A model generated the notes under the pieces. It was not told where the DNA came from, did not search any database, and saw nothing but the letters and a program-made list of their open reading frames with translations. A program made the translations under genes and the position numbers. From assembly GCF_000235425.2 (NCBI RefSeq), contig NZ_KI912266.1, forward strand, positions 7,055,879 to 7,119,878: a stretch of 64,000 nt of DNA. Direction: 5' to 3'. Of this stretch, positions 41,264 through 50,679 are shown one piece after another. This stretch comes from Pseudofrankia saprophytica. Lineage in GTDB: Bacteria > Actinomycetota > Actinomycetes > Frankiales > Frankiaceae. The first letter of the stretch is position 1, and each line of letters begins with the position of its first letter.

Positions 41264-41872
41264 TCAGACGGGTGAGGAGGTGGCCGCCGTGCTGGCCGCA
41301 TCCTTGCTCTCCCGACTGGATGGCATCCGCATTACTCCCTCCTGAGCGGCCCGTACCAGGGAGTCGTAGGTCTCCGTAGTACGCACAGCTTCGATCCCCA
41401 GCGAAGCGACGAACGCGGTCAGCTCGTCCTGGATGGTGACGGCCGGCTCGTCGTCAGGCACCATCCGCTCCAGCTCCAAGAACGTCCCTACGCCTTCGAC
41501 CTCGTCCAGGCACAGCGACGTGCTCCCATGCCGGCCGGTCCGCCGGGACTTCGCGACACGCACCGTGGCCCGGTAACCCATACGCAAGATCGCCTCGTGC
41601 ATCTGCTGACGGTCCACGACCTCCGTCTCGTACTCAAGGCAATCCTGAGCGTTCGCACCAGGCTGCTTAAGGGCGAACCAATGGCGGCCATCCACCGTAC
41701 GCAGCCGCAGGAATGACACTCCGAGCTTGCTGTCGCCGAAAGACCAGCTCAAGGGGGCAAAGGCCTGGTCGTCCTGGTACACCGCCTCGCCGAGGGAAAC
41801 ATGCCGAACCCTGAGAGCGACAAGCAGCGCCTCCAGGTCCACCACGGAATACTTGACCTCAACCTCGCGCAC
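41264..41872 (-). CDS. class IV adenylate cyclase (CyaB, CYTH domain)
   Basis: A 202-residue CYTH-superfamily protein. Motifs: REVEVKYSV at the N-terminus (ExExK), SFLRLRTVDG, WFALKQPG, DCLEYETEVV, KSRRTG and SLCLDEVEGVGTFLELER. These positions line the beta-tunnel that binds a triphosphate and metals, so it could make cAMP from ATP or cleave a triphosphate. Starts at GTG with GGGAG upstream. Base composition is clearly lower in GC than the rest of the window, and the upstream region (41885-41960) is AT-rich with a TGTAATAC -10-like box on this strand, pointing to recent acquisition. Confidence 0.9.
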   Translation of the reverse strand: MREVEVKYSVVDLEALLVALRVRHVSLGEAVYQDDQAFAPLSWSFGDSKLGVSFLRLRTVDGRHWFALKQPGANAQDCLEYETEVVDRQQMHEAILRMGYRATVRVAKSRRTGRHGSTSLCLDEVEGVGTFLELERMVPDDEPAVTIQDELTAFVASLGIEAVRTTETYDSLVRAAQEGVMRMPSSRESKDAASTAATSSPV

Positions 41873-42187
41873 AACATCTCCCTGTCGGGTACGGTATTAC
41901 AGGTGCCATCGTAACGGGGAACGATAAAACGAGGCGATGGCGCTCAAAATAGCCCTCTACGTGCTCTCTTTGCCTCGAAATTCCGTATCACGGTTCGAGG
42001 CGGGTGCACCGGACAGGAATTGGCGATTGACGCCCCCAGCCAGCCTCGGCGCGATCCCGCTCAGCCTCGCTGAGATACGCGGCCCCGCCGAGGAGCCTGC
42101 CCGCCGGCGCCCCGGCATCGCCGGGCAGCCGGTCCGGTCCGGTCGTTATCCGTCCGTCGGACGACGGGCGGTATCCCGAGACCTGAG

Positions 42188-43063
42188 CTATCGCGGGATC
42201 CGCGCGGGCGGCGGGTGGCCGGGCAGGCCGTGCTCGGCGAGCGGGCCGAGGCGCAGGGCCGCGTCCGCGCATCGGCAGGCGAGCTCGGGCAGGGCACCCA
42301 GCGCGCTGCGCCACGCGCCGGGCACGCCGGCACGGTCGCTGTCGTGCAGGAGGATCGTGGCGCCGCCGCGCAGGTCGGGCCCGACGGCGGCGAGGACGGA
42401 CAGCGGCGTGGCCCCCGCCTCCCAGTCACGTCCGCGCGCCGTCCAGAGCACCGGAGTCAGGTCGAGGCGATGGGCGGCGGCGAGCACCGCCGCCGACAGG
42501 ATGCCGTGGGGCGGCCGGACGAACCGGGGTGGGCGGCCGGTCGCCGCGGCGACCAGCTCGTGGGTGCGGGCGAGCTGGTCGTAGGTGGACAGCGGGCCGC
42601 GCAGCAGCATCGGCTTGCGGTCCCAGCCGTGGATGGCCAGCTCGTGCCCGGCGGCGGCCATGTCGACGACGAGCCCCGGCGCGCGGCTGACCGCGTCGCC
42701 GAGGACGAAGAAGGTCGCGCGGACGTCGAGCTCCTCGAGCACGTCGAGGAAATGGGGTGTGGACCGCGGGTCTGGCCCGTCGTCGAAGGTCAGCGCCACG
42801 TGGTCGGCGGCGCCGAAACCGGCCAGGGCGGGGGTGAGCCGGCCGCGAACCCGGCGCAGCGCCGTCACCGCGGGCAGCCCGTAGCCCAGCCCCACGGCCA
42901 GCGCGGCGCCCGCCACCGCCGGCCAGGAGGCCACCGCGCCGACCGACAGCCCCGAGGCCTCGACGAGCGTCCGCCAGGCCGGGGCACGCGTGCCAGCCGC
43001 GGCGGTCACCGCCTCGCGAGCCGCCGACGTGGCCGTCGAATCGGTCACCGAATTGGCCACCAC
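42188..43063 (-). CDS. polysaccharide deacetylase family protein
   Basis: A 291-residue NodB-homology protein. An N-terminal hydrophobic stretch (VASWPAVAGAALAVGLGYGLPAV, ~43-65) probably anchors it. Catalytic motifs: ALTFDDGPDP with the base Asp and metal Asp, HELAIHGWDRK, RPPHG and ILLHDSD. In motif 2 the second metal His of HxxxH is replaced by Arg (HGWDR where relatives have HGWDH), so metal binding and activity may be weakened. Starts at GTG; no strong ribosome binding site. Probable envelope or secreted-glycan substrate, unknown. Confidence 0.88.
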   Translation of the reverse strand: MVANSVTDSTATSAAREAVTAAAGTRAPAWRTLVEASGLSVGAVASWPAVAGAALAVGLGYGLPAVTALRRVRGRLTPALAGFGAADHVALTFDDGPDPRSTPHFLDVLEELDVRATFFVLGDAVSRAPGLVVDMAAAGHELAIHGWDRKPMLLRGPLSTYDQLARTHELVAAATGRPPRFVRPPHGILSAAVLAAAHRLDLTPVLWTARGRDWEAGATPLSVLAAVGPDLRGGATILLHDSDRAGVPGAWRSALGALPELACRCADAALRLGPLAEHGLPGHPPPARIPR

Positions 43064-43091
43064 GTATCACACTGTGCCATGGCTACCGCGA

Positions 43092-44075
43092 TTAGCTCCC
43101 CATCTCGCCACCCGACGCGCCCAAAGCGACACGGCGGGCGGGCGGGTCAGCGCTGAGGGCCTCGGCGACCTCCGCCGCGGTGGGCATGGACGGCCCGGCG
43201 CCGAACCGACCGACCGCGAGGCCCGCTGCCGCGTTCGCCCGTTCGAGAGCCTCGACCAAGGTCAGTCCCGCGGCCAGTGACGCGCCGAACGCGCCGCAGA
43301 AGCAGTCGCCCGCGCCGGTGGTGTCGACCACGGGCACCCGCCGGCCGGCCACGGCGAGCACCTCACCGCCGATCCGCGCCAACACGCCGTCGGCTCCCAG
43401 CGTCACCACCACGTCACCGAGCGGCGTGCCGTCCGGAACCGCCAGCCGGGCGTCGGAACGCAGCAACTCCTCGACCTCCCGGGCGGCGCCGCCCACGCCC
43501 ACCAGCTGGGCGAACTCGGTCTCGTTGACGACCACGACGTCGACGGCGGCGAGCAGCTCCCGGCTCGGCGCGCGAAACGGCGCCAGGTTGAGGATCGTCG
43601 CCGCGCCGACGGCCCGCGCCGCGCGGGCGGCCGACTCGTTCGTCTCTGCGGGGATCTCGCCCTGCAGCAGCACGACGTCGCCCGGGCGGATCGCCGCGTC
43701 CGTCACCCTCTCCGGGCCCACCGCGGCGTTGGCCCCGGCGACCACGATCACGGTGTTCTCGCCGCCGTCGGCGACCGTGATCAGAGCGGTGCCCGACGGG
43801 GCGTGCTCGGTCCGCACCCGGGAGATGTCGATCCGCTCGGCGTCGAGGAAGCCGGACAGCACGGTCCCGAAGCCGTCCGTGCCGACGGCCCCGACGAGCA
43901 CCGTCGGGGCGCCAAGCCGGCGCGCGGCCACGGCCTGGTTGGCGCCCTTGCCGCCGGGCACCTGGTGCACCGAGCCGCCGGCGAGCGTCTCGCCCGGCGC
44001 CGGCATTCGCGGCACCGTCACGACGACGTCCATGTTGATGGAACCGATGACGACGACCCGCCCGCGCTCAGCCAC
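43092..44075 (-). CDS. rbsK: ribokinase (PfkB family)
   Basis: A 327-residue sugar kinase: D-ribose + ATP to ribose 5-phosphate. Diagnostic: GSINMDVVVTVPRMPAPGETL, GGKGANQAVAARRLGA (PfkB signature 1), GEIPAETNE, and VDTTGAGDCFCGAFGASLA (signature 2) with the catalytic Asp and anion hole. RbsK assignment rests on overall similarity; a related nucleoside or sugar kinase is possible. GTG start with GAGG upstream. No ribose transporter is adjacent. Confidence 0.9.
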   Translation of the reverse strand: MAERGRVVVIGSINMDVVVTVPRMPAPGETLAGGSVHQVPGGKGANQAVAARRLGAPTVLVGAVGTDGFGTVLSGFLDAERIDISRVRTEHAPSGTALITVADGGENTVIVVAGANAAVGPERVTDAAIRPGDVVLLQGEIPAETNESAARAARAVGAATILNLAPFRAPSRELLAAVDVVVVNETEFAQLVGVGGAAREVEELLRSDARLAVPDGTPLGDVVVTLGADGVLARIGGEVLAVAGRRVPVVDTTGAGDCFCGAFGASLAAGLTLVEALERANAAAGLAVGRFGAGPSMPTAAEVAEALSADPPARRVALGASGGEMGS

Positions 44076-44188
44076 GCCTCATCCTCGCCCGCCCGGCCTG
44101 CCGGTCAACCGCGATGACCTTCACATCGGTCAGGCCGCCGCCGCCTCGGCAGCGGCGGGGCGCCACGGCTGGGCGGGGCGCGGGGCGG

Positions 44189-44725
44189 TCAGGCCGCGGT
44201 GACGAGGTCGCGCAGTGCCGTCACCGTGCGCCAGTTGCGGGTGGTGGCCCTGACCTCGAGCCGGCGCTCGATCGCGGTGTTGTTGAGCTTGGTGCGCCCA
44301 TAGCCATGCGGGCAGTGCAGGTAGACCTCCCGCCCGACGACGGCGACGTCCTCGCCCTCGGCCATGAGGGCGGTGAGCCCCGCGACGCGGGCCTTGCCAG
44401 GCCGGTCCACCAGGAACGTGACGTGCAGCTTGGTGGGGTCGGACTCGCGGTCGAGGAACGGGTTGTCGGCGGCCAACGCGGCGAGCTCGTCCCGGTTGCG
44501 CAGCAGGACCGTGGTGCGCACGCCGATCTCCCGGTCGATGCGCGCCTCGATGTCGGCCGCGAGCGCGGACCTGGGCGCCTCGGTGCCGAACAGCACGTTG
44601 CCGGTCCGCAGATAGGTCGAGATCCCGGCGTACCCGAGTCCGGAGAAGACGGCGTGCAGGTCGGCCATGTCGACCTTGACGCCACCAACATTGATCCCGC
44701 GCAGCAGCGCCGCGTAGGTGGTCAC
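44189..44725 (-). CDS. DUF1697 protein
   Basis: A 178-residue DUF1697 protein: TYAALLRGINVGGVKVDMADL at the N-terminus, GYAGISTYLRTGNVLFGTEA, LRNRDELAALAADNPF and YLHCPHGYGRTKLNN (family signature near residue 140), then RATTRNWRTVTALRDL at the end. Widespread, function unknown. GTG start behind AAAGGAGG. Confidence 0.93.
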   Translation of the reverse strand: MTTYAALLRGINVGGVKVDMADLHAVFSGLGYAGISTYLRTGNVLFGTEAPRSALAADIEARIDREIGVRTTVLLRNRDELAALAADNPFLDRESDPTKLHVTFLVDRPGKARVAGLTALMAEGEDVAVVGREVYLHCPHGYGRTKLNNTAIERRLEVRATTRNWRTVTALRDLVTAA

Positions 44726-44912
44726 CAGCCTCCTTTCGGCCCCCCACGCGGCACTCTACGAGCACCGGGCGCCCGCTCTTGGCTAGTTCACCGATCCGAC
44801 AGGATCCACGCGGCCCCTGGCGCCGAGGCACATCCGCCCAGGCCACCCCGGCGGCCCGGCCCGCGGGCTCAGCCGCGGGCCGGGCCGACAGGGCCCCGCC
44901 GGGGCCGGCGGA

Positions 44913-47900
44913 CTACTTCGAGGCGGCGTCGGCCGAGGCCGGACCCGCCTCGCCCACCGCGGCGCCGCCCCGAGGCGACGGGACGTCCCGCGCCGGGCCC
45001 GAGCTGCCCCGCGCCGTCCCTGACGCGGTGGCGGTCGCGGTGGCGGTCGCGGTCGCGGTGCTGGACCCGCTCGGCGCCGTGGTCGCCCTGGTCTCCCCCG
45101 CCGCGTTCGGTGCGTTCGTCGCGCTGGCCGTCCTCGGTGCCCTGGTCACGCCGGCAGCCTTCGATGCCCTGGTCGCGCCCGCGGCCTTGGTCGTCCTGGC
45201 CGCGCCGGCGGCCTTGGTCACCTTGGCGGCGCCGCCCGTCCCAGTCGCCCTGGCAGTGCCCGCCGCGCCATTCGTCCTGGCCGTGCCGGCCTTCGCCGCG
45301 ACCGCCGCGCTGCTCCGCCTGGCGGCGCTGGCCGTCCCAGTCTCCTTGGGAACACTGGCCCTGGCTGTGGCCGCCGTGCCGTTGTCCTTGACGGTGCTGG
45401 TCGCGCCACCCGCCTTGGCGGTGGCACCGGCCCTGGGGGTGACATTGGGCTTGGCGGTGACATCGGACTTGGGGGTGCCACTGGCCTTGGCCAGGCTCGC
45501 CGCGCCATTCTCCCTGGCGGCGCTGGCCGTCCCGGTCGTCCGGGCGACGCTGGCGCTGGCCGCGCCCGGCGTCCCCTTCGCGGCATCGGCCGCTCCGCCG
45601 GCCCTGGCCGGAACCGCCGCGCTGGCGTTGGTGGACGCGGGAACCGCCTTGGTCGCGGTCGCCCCGGTGGCCGCCGGAGTCCGCGGCGCCGACGTCCGGG
45701 GCGACGGGAGCCGGGGTGCTGTCCCGCGCGCCGCGGCCGCGGACGTCGCGGCCGACCTGGGCGGCGGAATCTCGCCCGATGTCCTGTCCGCGGACCGGCC
45801 GGCCGCGGCAGTAGGCGCGCTCGCCGCGGTGCCTCCTGCCCGTGCCGAACCCGAGCCGGTCGCGGTGGCCCGGGCCGAACCCGCGCCCGCGGCGGCCGCC
45901 CTGGCCGGGCTGGTCCGGGTCGCGCTCGTTCCCGTGGCCTTCGTCGCGGCCGGGCCAGTCCTCGCGGCATTTTTCGTCCCGGGTGCCCCGGCCCCGGCCG
46001 TTCCCGCACTGGCCGTCGCCGTCCTGGCCGTCGCCGTCCTAGCCGTTCCCGTTTTGGCCGTCGCTGTCCTGACCGCTCCCGCCTTGGCCGATGCCGGTGT
46101 GGTCGCGGCCGTGCCGGCGACGCGGCCGCTCGTCGCCGAGCGCGGACGGGGCACCCCGCCGGCCCGGTCACGGCTCGCGTCCAGCATGCGCTGGACCGCG
46201 AGGTCGGCGAACGCCGCGATCGTCAACGCCGGGCCCACGCCGAGCGGCCCGGGCAGCGCGGCGCCGTCCAGGACGTACAGGCCGGGGTGGCCGAAGACCT
46301 CGCCCAGCGCGTCGACCACGCCGTCACGCGAGCTGTCTCCCATCGGGGCACCGCCGATCGGGTGCGCGGTAGCTCGGCGGCGTGGCGAGGCCAGCGGGTG
46401 CGGCTCGAGCCGGCCGCCGAGGCCGTCGGCCAGCCGCGCCATCGTCGCGCGCACCCGATCGGTGTCCGCGTCCCGGTCGGTGCTCGCGCGTTCGAGGCCG
46501 AGCCGGTCGCCGTCCAGCCGCAGCACGCCGTCGGCCGCGGACCGGCCCATGGCCAGCAGGGCCAGGACGGCCTCGCCGTCCGCGCCGGCCTGGGCGAACC
46601 GGGACAGCTGCCCACTCAGATCGTCCTGCCCGCCGCGCAACCGGTCGGCGACCCAGCCGCGGGCGACTCGCAGGGGATGACCCAGGCCGCCCCACAGACC
46701 ACCACCACCGGCGGCTCGGTGGCCGGCCAGAAGCCAGGAGACGAACGCCGGAACGCCGGCGTCCTGGATGTGGAAGCCGGGCTCGCCGCCAGGACCGTCC
46801 GCCACCGCCACGCTGGCGGTGACCGTGGGTGCACCGCCCAGCGGCCACGGGGATCCGTCCGCGTGGCGAGCGCCGGATACCACTCCGAGCGCGTCGCCGT
46901 TACCGCTGAAACCGTGCCCCAGCATCGGGCTCAGGCCCGGCAGGGCCGCTCGGCTGCGCAGCAGCAGGTAGCTGGAGCCGAGCGCGCCGGCGGCCAGCAC
47001 GACCCGCGTGCACCGCACCGTGCGCGCCGGCAGCATGGCCAGGTCACGCGGTGTGCCGTCGACGGCACCGTGGTGCTCGACGTAGGTGACGACCCAGCCG
47101 CCGTCGTCGTCGGGAGCGATCGCCAGTACCTCGCACCGGGTGCGGATCTCCGCGCCGTGGTAGGCGGCCGCCGACAGGTAGGTGTGGTCCAGACTGTTCT
47201 TGGCGCCGTGGTTGCAGCCGAGGACGCAGTCGCCGGCGAGCTGGCAGGTCGTGCGGGCGCGGCCGTGCACGTTGCCGTACGGAGCCTCGGGAAGCGCGAG
47301 CCCGGGTGCGGTGGCGCCGCGGGCGGCGAAGCTGACCGCGAGCGCCGGCTGCCGCCATTCCAGCCCCATCCGCTCGGCCGCGGCGCGCAGCGCGGCGGTC
47401 CGCTCGGCGGCCTCGTAACCGGGGCGGCCGGCGGGGAACGGCGTCGCGCCGAGCATCTTCTCCACGGCGTCGTAGTGCGGTTCGAGGTCCGCGCGGCTGA
47501 TCGGCCAGGGCCGTCCGGCCGCCCGGCGCCGCGACCCGGTGCCCGCGGACCCGCCGGCACCACGGGGCCGGCCGGCGGCGGCCGCGCGAGGGCCAGCCTG
47601 GGCTCCCCGGCCGCTCGGCTGCGCGTCGGGGCGGACGAACCACCGTTCGTCCGCGCGCATCAGCGCGTTGGCGGAGATCAGCGAGCCGCCGCCAAGCCCC
47701 GACGACACCACCGCGTCGAACCCGCCCAGCGACCAGATGTCGAACAGGCCGTGCCTGCCCTCACCGGGGTTCCAGTACGCGCCGGCCACCTCGCTCGGCG
47801 TACGCGGGAAGGCACCCGGCGGGTATACCCGGCCTCGTTCGAGCACCAGCACGTCCCGGCCTGCCTCGGCGAGCCGGAACGCGGTGACCGAACCACCGAA

Positions 47901-47954
47901 GCCCGACCCGACGACGACCGTCTCGACCTGCTCTGGCGCGGACTTGCGGACCAT
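44913..47954 (-). CDS. GMC-type FAD oxidoreductase with long low-complexity tail
   Basis: A 1013-residue protein. Residues 1-~590 form an FAD-dependent GMC oxidoreductase (cholesterol oxidase-like): GSGFGGSVTAFRLAEAGRDVLVLERG at the start (dinucleotide fold), SGLGGGSLISANALM, a Gly/Ala/Pro insertion near 108-145, and the C-terminal GMC region AHPIGGAPMGDSS with the active-site His and LPGPLGVGPALTIAAFAD. From ~594 the frame continues ~420 residues as Ala/Thr/Lys/Arg/Gly-rich repeats (GTAxTA, KAAGAARTTKAAG), like histone H1 tails. ATG after GAGG. The substrate is likely a sterol or other alcohol; the tail is unexplained. Confidence 0.9.
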   Translation of the reverse strand: MVRKSAPEQVETVVVGSGFGGSVTAFRLAEAGRDVLVLERGRVYPPGAFPRTPSEVAGAYWNPGEGRHGLFDIWSLGGFDAVVSSGLGGGSLISANALMRADERWFVRPDAQPSGRGAQAGPRAAAAGRPRGAGGSAGTGSRRRAAGRPWPISRADLEPHYDAVEKMLGATPFPAGRPGYEAAERTAALRAAAERMGLEWRQPALAVSFAARGATAPGLALPEAPYGNVHGRARTTCQLAGDCVLGCNHGAKNSLDHTYLSAAAYHGAEIRTRCEVLAIAPDDDGGWVVTYVEHHGAVDGTPRDLAMLPARTVRCTRVVLAAGALGSSYLLLRSRAALPGLSPMLGHGFSGNGDALGVVSGARHADGSPWPLGGAPTVTASVAVADGPGGEPGFHIQDAGVPAFVSWLLAGHRAAGGGGLWGGLGHPLRVARGWVADRLRGGQDDLSGQLSRFAQAGADGEAVLALLAMGRSAADGVLRLDGDRLGLERASTDRDADTDRVRATMARLADGLGGRLEPHPLASPRRRATAHPIGGAPMGDSSRDGVVDALGEVFGHPGLYVLDGAALPGPLGVGPALTIAAFADLAVQRMLDASRDRAGGVPRPRSATSGRVAGTAATTPASAKAGAVRTATAKTGTARTATARTATASAGTAGAGAPGTKNAARTGPAATKATGTSATRTSPARAAAAGAGSARATATGSGSARAGGTAASAPTAAAGRSADRTSGEIPPPRSAATSAAAARGTAPRLPSPRTSAPRTPAATGATATKAVPASTNASAAVPARAGGAADAAKGTPGAASASVARTTGTASAARENGAASLAKASGTPKSDVTAKPNVTPRAGATAKAGGATSTVKDNGTAATARASVPKETGTASAARRSSAAVAAKAGTARTNGAAGTARATGTGGAAKVTKAAGAARTTKAAGATRASKAAGVTRAPRTASATNAPNAAGETRATTAPSGSSTATATATATATASGTARGSSGPARDVPSPRGGAAVGEAGPASADAASK

Positions 47955-48669
47955 ACGCCTCGGACCCCTCGCTGCGACAGTCGGTCACCATCAATTCGGC
48001 ACGCACGGTAGTCGCACGATTGCCATCTGTCGAAGAAGGTCGAGGTACTGGCCGGTCGCGCCCGCCACGCCGGGCCACGCCGCCACCTGCGCGCACGAGG
48101 AGCGGGCGCGGGGGCGGCACTCCGGCACGGCGCACCATCGGCGCCCGGCTCAAACAGAGAGTGATGCTGGCAGGGACGGATTCACGCATGCCAGCACGGC
48201 GGGGCGGCGATGCGGCGGGCGCGTCCGGCGGGCCGTCCGGCGGAGCGGAGCCGCGAGGAACCGCAGAGCGCTGGAAGGGCATTGCCGAGCGGCCCGACGC
48301 GCATGGATGTCGACGCACTCGGCCGCGGCGCCCCAGAAACACCCGGAGCCGGCCGGGAAGTCCCGGTCGGCTCCGAAAGGTGCTGGCCGCGCCTGCTGGC
48401 CGGCGCGCCTTTCTCGCGCACCGCCCGCGGGCCGACGGCCTGACTGATGTGTCGCGGGTAACTCGAGGTCCGGCCACTCGACGCCCGGTTGTCCGGTCTC
48501 GCGCGCCGCGTGTGCCGCGGGTCACTCGGCCCGATATCCGGCGAGCCCTTTGGCTGACTGCCCGAAATCGGGTTCCGTGTGTATTCCCGGAAGGTGCCGA
48601 ATTCCAGCCGGCGAAGACGGCCGGCCCGTGTCACCGGTCACCCGTCACGCGGGGCCGACGACGCCGGTC
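47955..48669. other. intergenic stretch between GMC gene and small gene
   Basis: No supportable gene in ~700 bp; open frames are Arg/Pro-rich shadows. Near 48450-48570 are short repeats (CGCGGGTAACTCG and CGCGGGTCACTCGG) and a short inverted repeat CCCGAAATCGGG. Confidence 0.4.
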
Positions 48670-48840
48670 CTACAGGGAGCCGCCCTGACGGACGAGGATG
48701 ACCTCGAGCTCGTGGCGGGCGTTCGGCGAGAGGGCGTCCTGGGCCAGGTAGGTCTCGAGGGCACGGCGCTGGCGGCGGGCGACCCGGCGGGCGGCGGCCT
48801 GCGACCGCAGCCGCGTGATGGTGGAAGCGTCGTTCTGCAT
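48670..48840 (-). CDS. small basic hypothetical protein (56 aa)
   Basis: A 56-residue protein (MQNDASTITRLRSQAAARR...) easily missed because the frame is open upstream. The ATG has a perfect AGGAG seven bases before it. Composition: Arg/Ala/Leu-rich helix (RLRSQAAARRVARRQRRALE), then YLAQDALSPNARHELEVILVRQGGS. The upstream region on this strand has TTCCAA-18 nt-CAGAAT, a plausible weak promoter. No family known; it could be a small regulatory or ribosome-associated protein, but that is speculation. Confidence 0.65.
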   Translation of the reverse strand: MQNDASTITRLRSQAAARRVARRQRRALETYLAQDALSPNARHELEVILVRQGGSL

Positions 48841-49559
48841 GTCATTCTCCTGGGGCAGGTGTGACCGCGACCGCATTTCCCCGGCGGCCGCAAATCCATT
48901 CTGAACCACGTTTCGGCAGTTTTGGAAGGCGGTCGGAGGTGAGCTATGACGCATAGCAGACAGGCCAATGACCCGCCACCGCCGTGGAGTGGCCCGGGCC
49001 ACATTCACTCCTTTTGTCGCGGCGCCAATGAATGAGTGGCACCGGTCACAGGAAGGCAAAGCGGCCGCCTGGCGCCGATTCTCCGACAAGCCGGCGCCCG
49101 GCTCCGCGAATAGGTTGTCCGCGCAGGTCGCGGCCCGCGCAAAGGCGCGCGGGCCCCGCTCCCCCGCGCCGGCCTGCGACGGCGGGCCACCGCCGCGTCC
49201 CGCCGAGGACGCCGACCGGCTCCCAGCCGGAGATCTCGCCGTGGGTTCCGCCGGCCATGGCCGGCCATCCTCCAGACCGCCAGAGGAATCGAGCCAGCCC
49301 CCCAATGGGCCGCCCCCTGCCGTGACCTTGGACACGGCAGGCGCGACGCCGCTCGCTCGGGCGAGGGCCGCGCCAGCGCGCGGACGACCCGACAAAGGCG
49401 CTCAGCTGCCACGGGGGCCCATAGGAGGACAACAAAACACGGCCGGCTCGGCGCGGAGGCGACATCTACAGTGTGGTAGAGGTTCGTAGACAGGATTGAC
49501 CGAGGAGCCGGGCCCGACGCGGCCCGTGGCGCCGCGGGGTCGATCCGACGGGAGGCCAG
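48841..49559. other. intergenic stretch with palindrome
   Basis: No supportable gene in ~720 bp. TCTACAGTGTGGTAGA (49465-49480) is a 5+6+5 inverted repeat in an AT-richer patch about 80 bp before the next small gene, and may be its operator. Confidence 0.4.
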
Positions 49560-49769
49560 GTGCGCGACCAGCTGCGGTGGGCGGCTCAGGTGATCGCCGC
49601 CGCCAACGACGAGGACCTGCTGAGCATCAGCACCACCGAGGAGGCCCCTGAGCCTTCCCGGCACGACGCCCACCGGCTCGCCGCCAGCCTGGTGCCCGCG
49701 CCCCGCGCGCCCGGAGACCGGGTGAGCCGCTGGCATCGCCTGCCCCGCCCCGTCCCCGACGGAGTCTGA
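49560..49769 (+). CDS. small hypothetical protein (69 aa)
   Basis: A 69-residue protein starting at GTG behind GGGAGG. An N-terminal helix (RDQLRWAAQVIAAANDEDLLSI) is followed by a Pro/Arg-rich tail. It lies 70 bp upstream of the thioesterase gene, same strand, possibly in the same transcript. No domain recognised. Confidence 0.55.
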   Translation: MRDQLRWAAQVIAAANDEDLLSISTTEEAPEPSRHDAHRLAASLVPAPRAPGDRVSRWHRLPRPVPDGV

Positions 49770-49839
49770 GCTCGGGCTGACCGCGGCGAGCGCGCGGTGA
49801 ACGAGTGCGCTGGGCGGCCGGGGTGGGCGAGGGGACACG

Positions 49840-50679
49840 GTGAGCGAACGGAACGGGCGGGACGAAACGGTGCCGCCGGGGCAGGCGGGCGTCACGCTGC
49901 TGGACCTGCTCGCGCTCGAGGAGCTCGACCGCGACCTGTACCGGACGACGGCCCTGTTCGACGAGCCCTACTCCCTCTATGGCGGGCAGGTCGCGGCGCA
50001 GGCGCTGCTCGCGGCCGGGCGGACGGTGTCCGAGGGGCGGCTGCCGCACTCGCTGCATGGTTACTTCCTCAGCCGCGGCAACGCCGCCCGTCCGACGATC
50101 TTCCGGGTGGCGCGGGACCGGGACGGCCGGTCGTTCTCGGCCCGCCGGGTGGTCGCCATCCAGGGCGGCCAGGTGATCTTCAACATGGCCTGCTCGTTCC
50201 ACCGGCCCGAGAACGGCCTCGACAGACAGGTCGGCCCCCCGCCGGCGTCGCGGGACCCGGAGACGCTCGCGCCGCTCCAGCTCGCCCGGCTGTTCAACAT
50301 GGAGAGCCGGCTGCCGGAGCAGCCCTACCCGGACGCGGACTGGCCGACCCGTTTCTGGGCACGCTCGACGCTCCCGCTCGGCGACGACCCGATGCTGCAC
50401 GCGAGCGTGCTCACCTATCTGTCGGACGTCTCGGGCGGCCTCGCCGCCTGGCATGAGGGGCGGGCCCATTCCGGCGCGAGCCTGGACCACGCCGTCTGGT
50501 TCCACCGCCCGGCGCGCCTCGACGACTGGATGCTCATGGATGTCATCCCGCAGACGGTCGCCAGCGGCCGCGGCGTGTACACCGGCACGGTCCACAGCCG
50601 CGACGGCCGGCTCGTGGCCAGCCTCACCCAGGAGTGCCTGTTCCGCGACCTGCGCCCCGACCCCGACCCCGTCGCCTAG
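49840..50679 (+). CDS. tesB: acyl-CoA thioesterase II
   Basis: A 279-residue double-hotdog thioesterase of the TesB family, hydrolysing acyl-CoA to fatty acid and CoA. Seen: FDEPYSLYGGQVAAQALLAAGRTV, LHGYFLSRGN, ARRVVAIQGGQVIFNMACSFH, and the second hotdog with SLDHAVWFHRP (catalytic Asp) and TQECLFRD. Length is standard. GTG start. Its stop overlaps that of the convergent monooxygenase gene by four bases. Confidence 0.95.
   Translation: MSERNGRDETVPPGQAGVTLLDLLALEELDRDLYRTTALFDEPYSLYGGQVAAQALLAAGRTVSEGRLPHSLHGYFLSRGNAARPTIFRVARDRDGRSFSARRVVAIQGGQVIFNMACSFHRPENGLDRQVGPPPASRDPETLAPLQLARLFNMESRLPEQPYPDADWPTRFWARSTLPLGDDPMLHASVLTYLSDVSGGLAAWHEGRAHSGASLDHAVWFHRPARLDDWMLMDVIPQTVASGRGVYTGTVHSRDGRLVASLTQECLFRDLRPDPDPVA

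Noticed and set aside
44779-46680. Hydrophobic Ala/Val frame on the plus strand
   Set aside because: Mirror image of the Ala/Thr/Lys tail of the GMC oxidoreductase; no ribosome binding site or family match.
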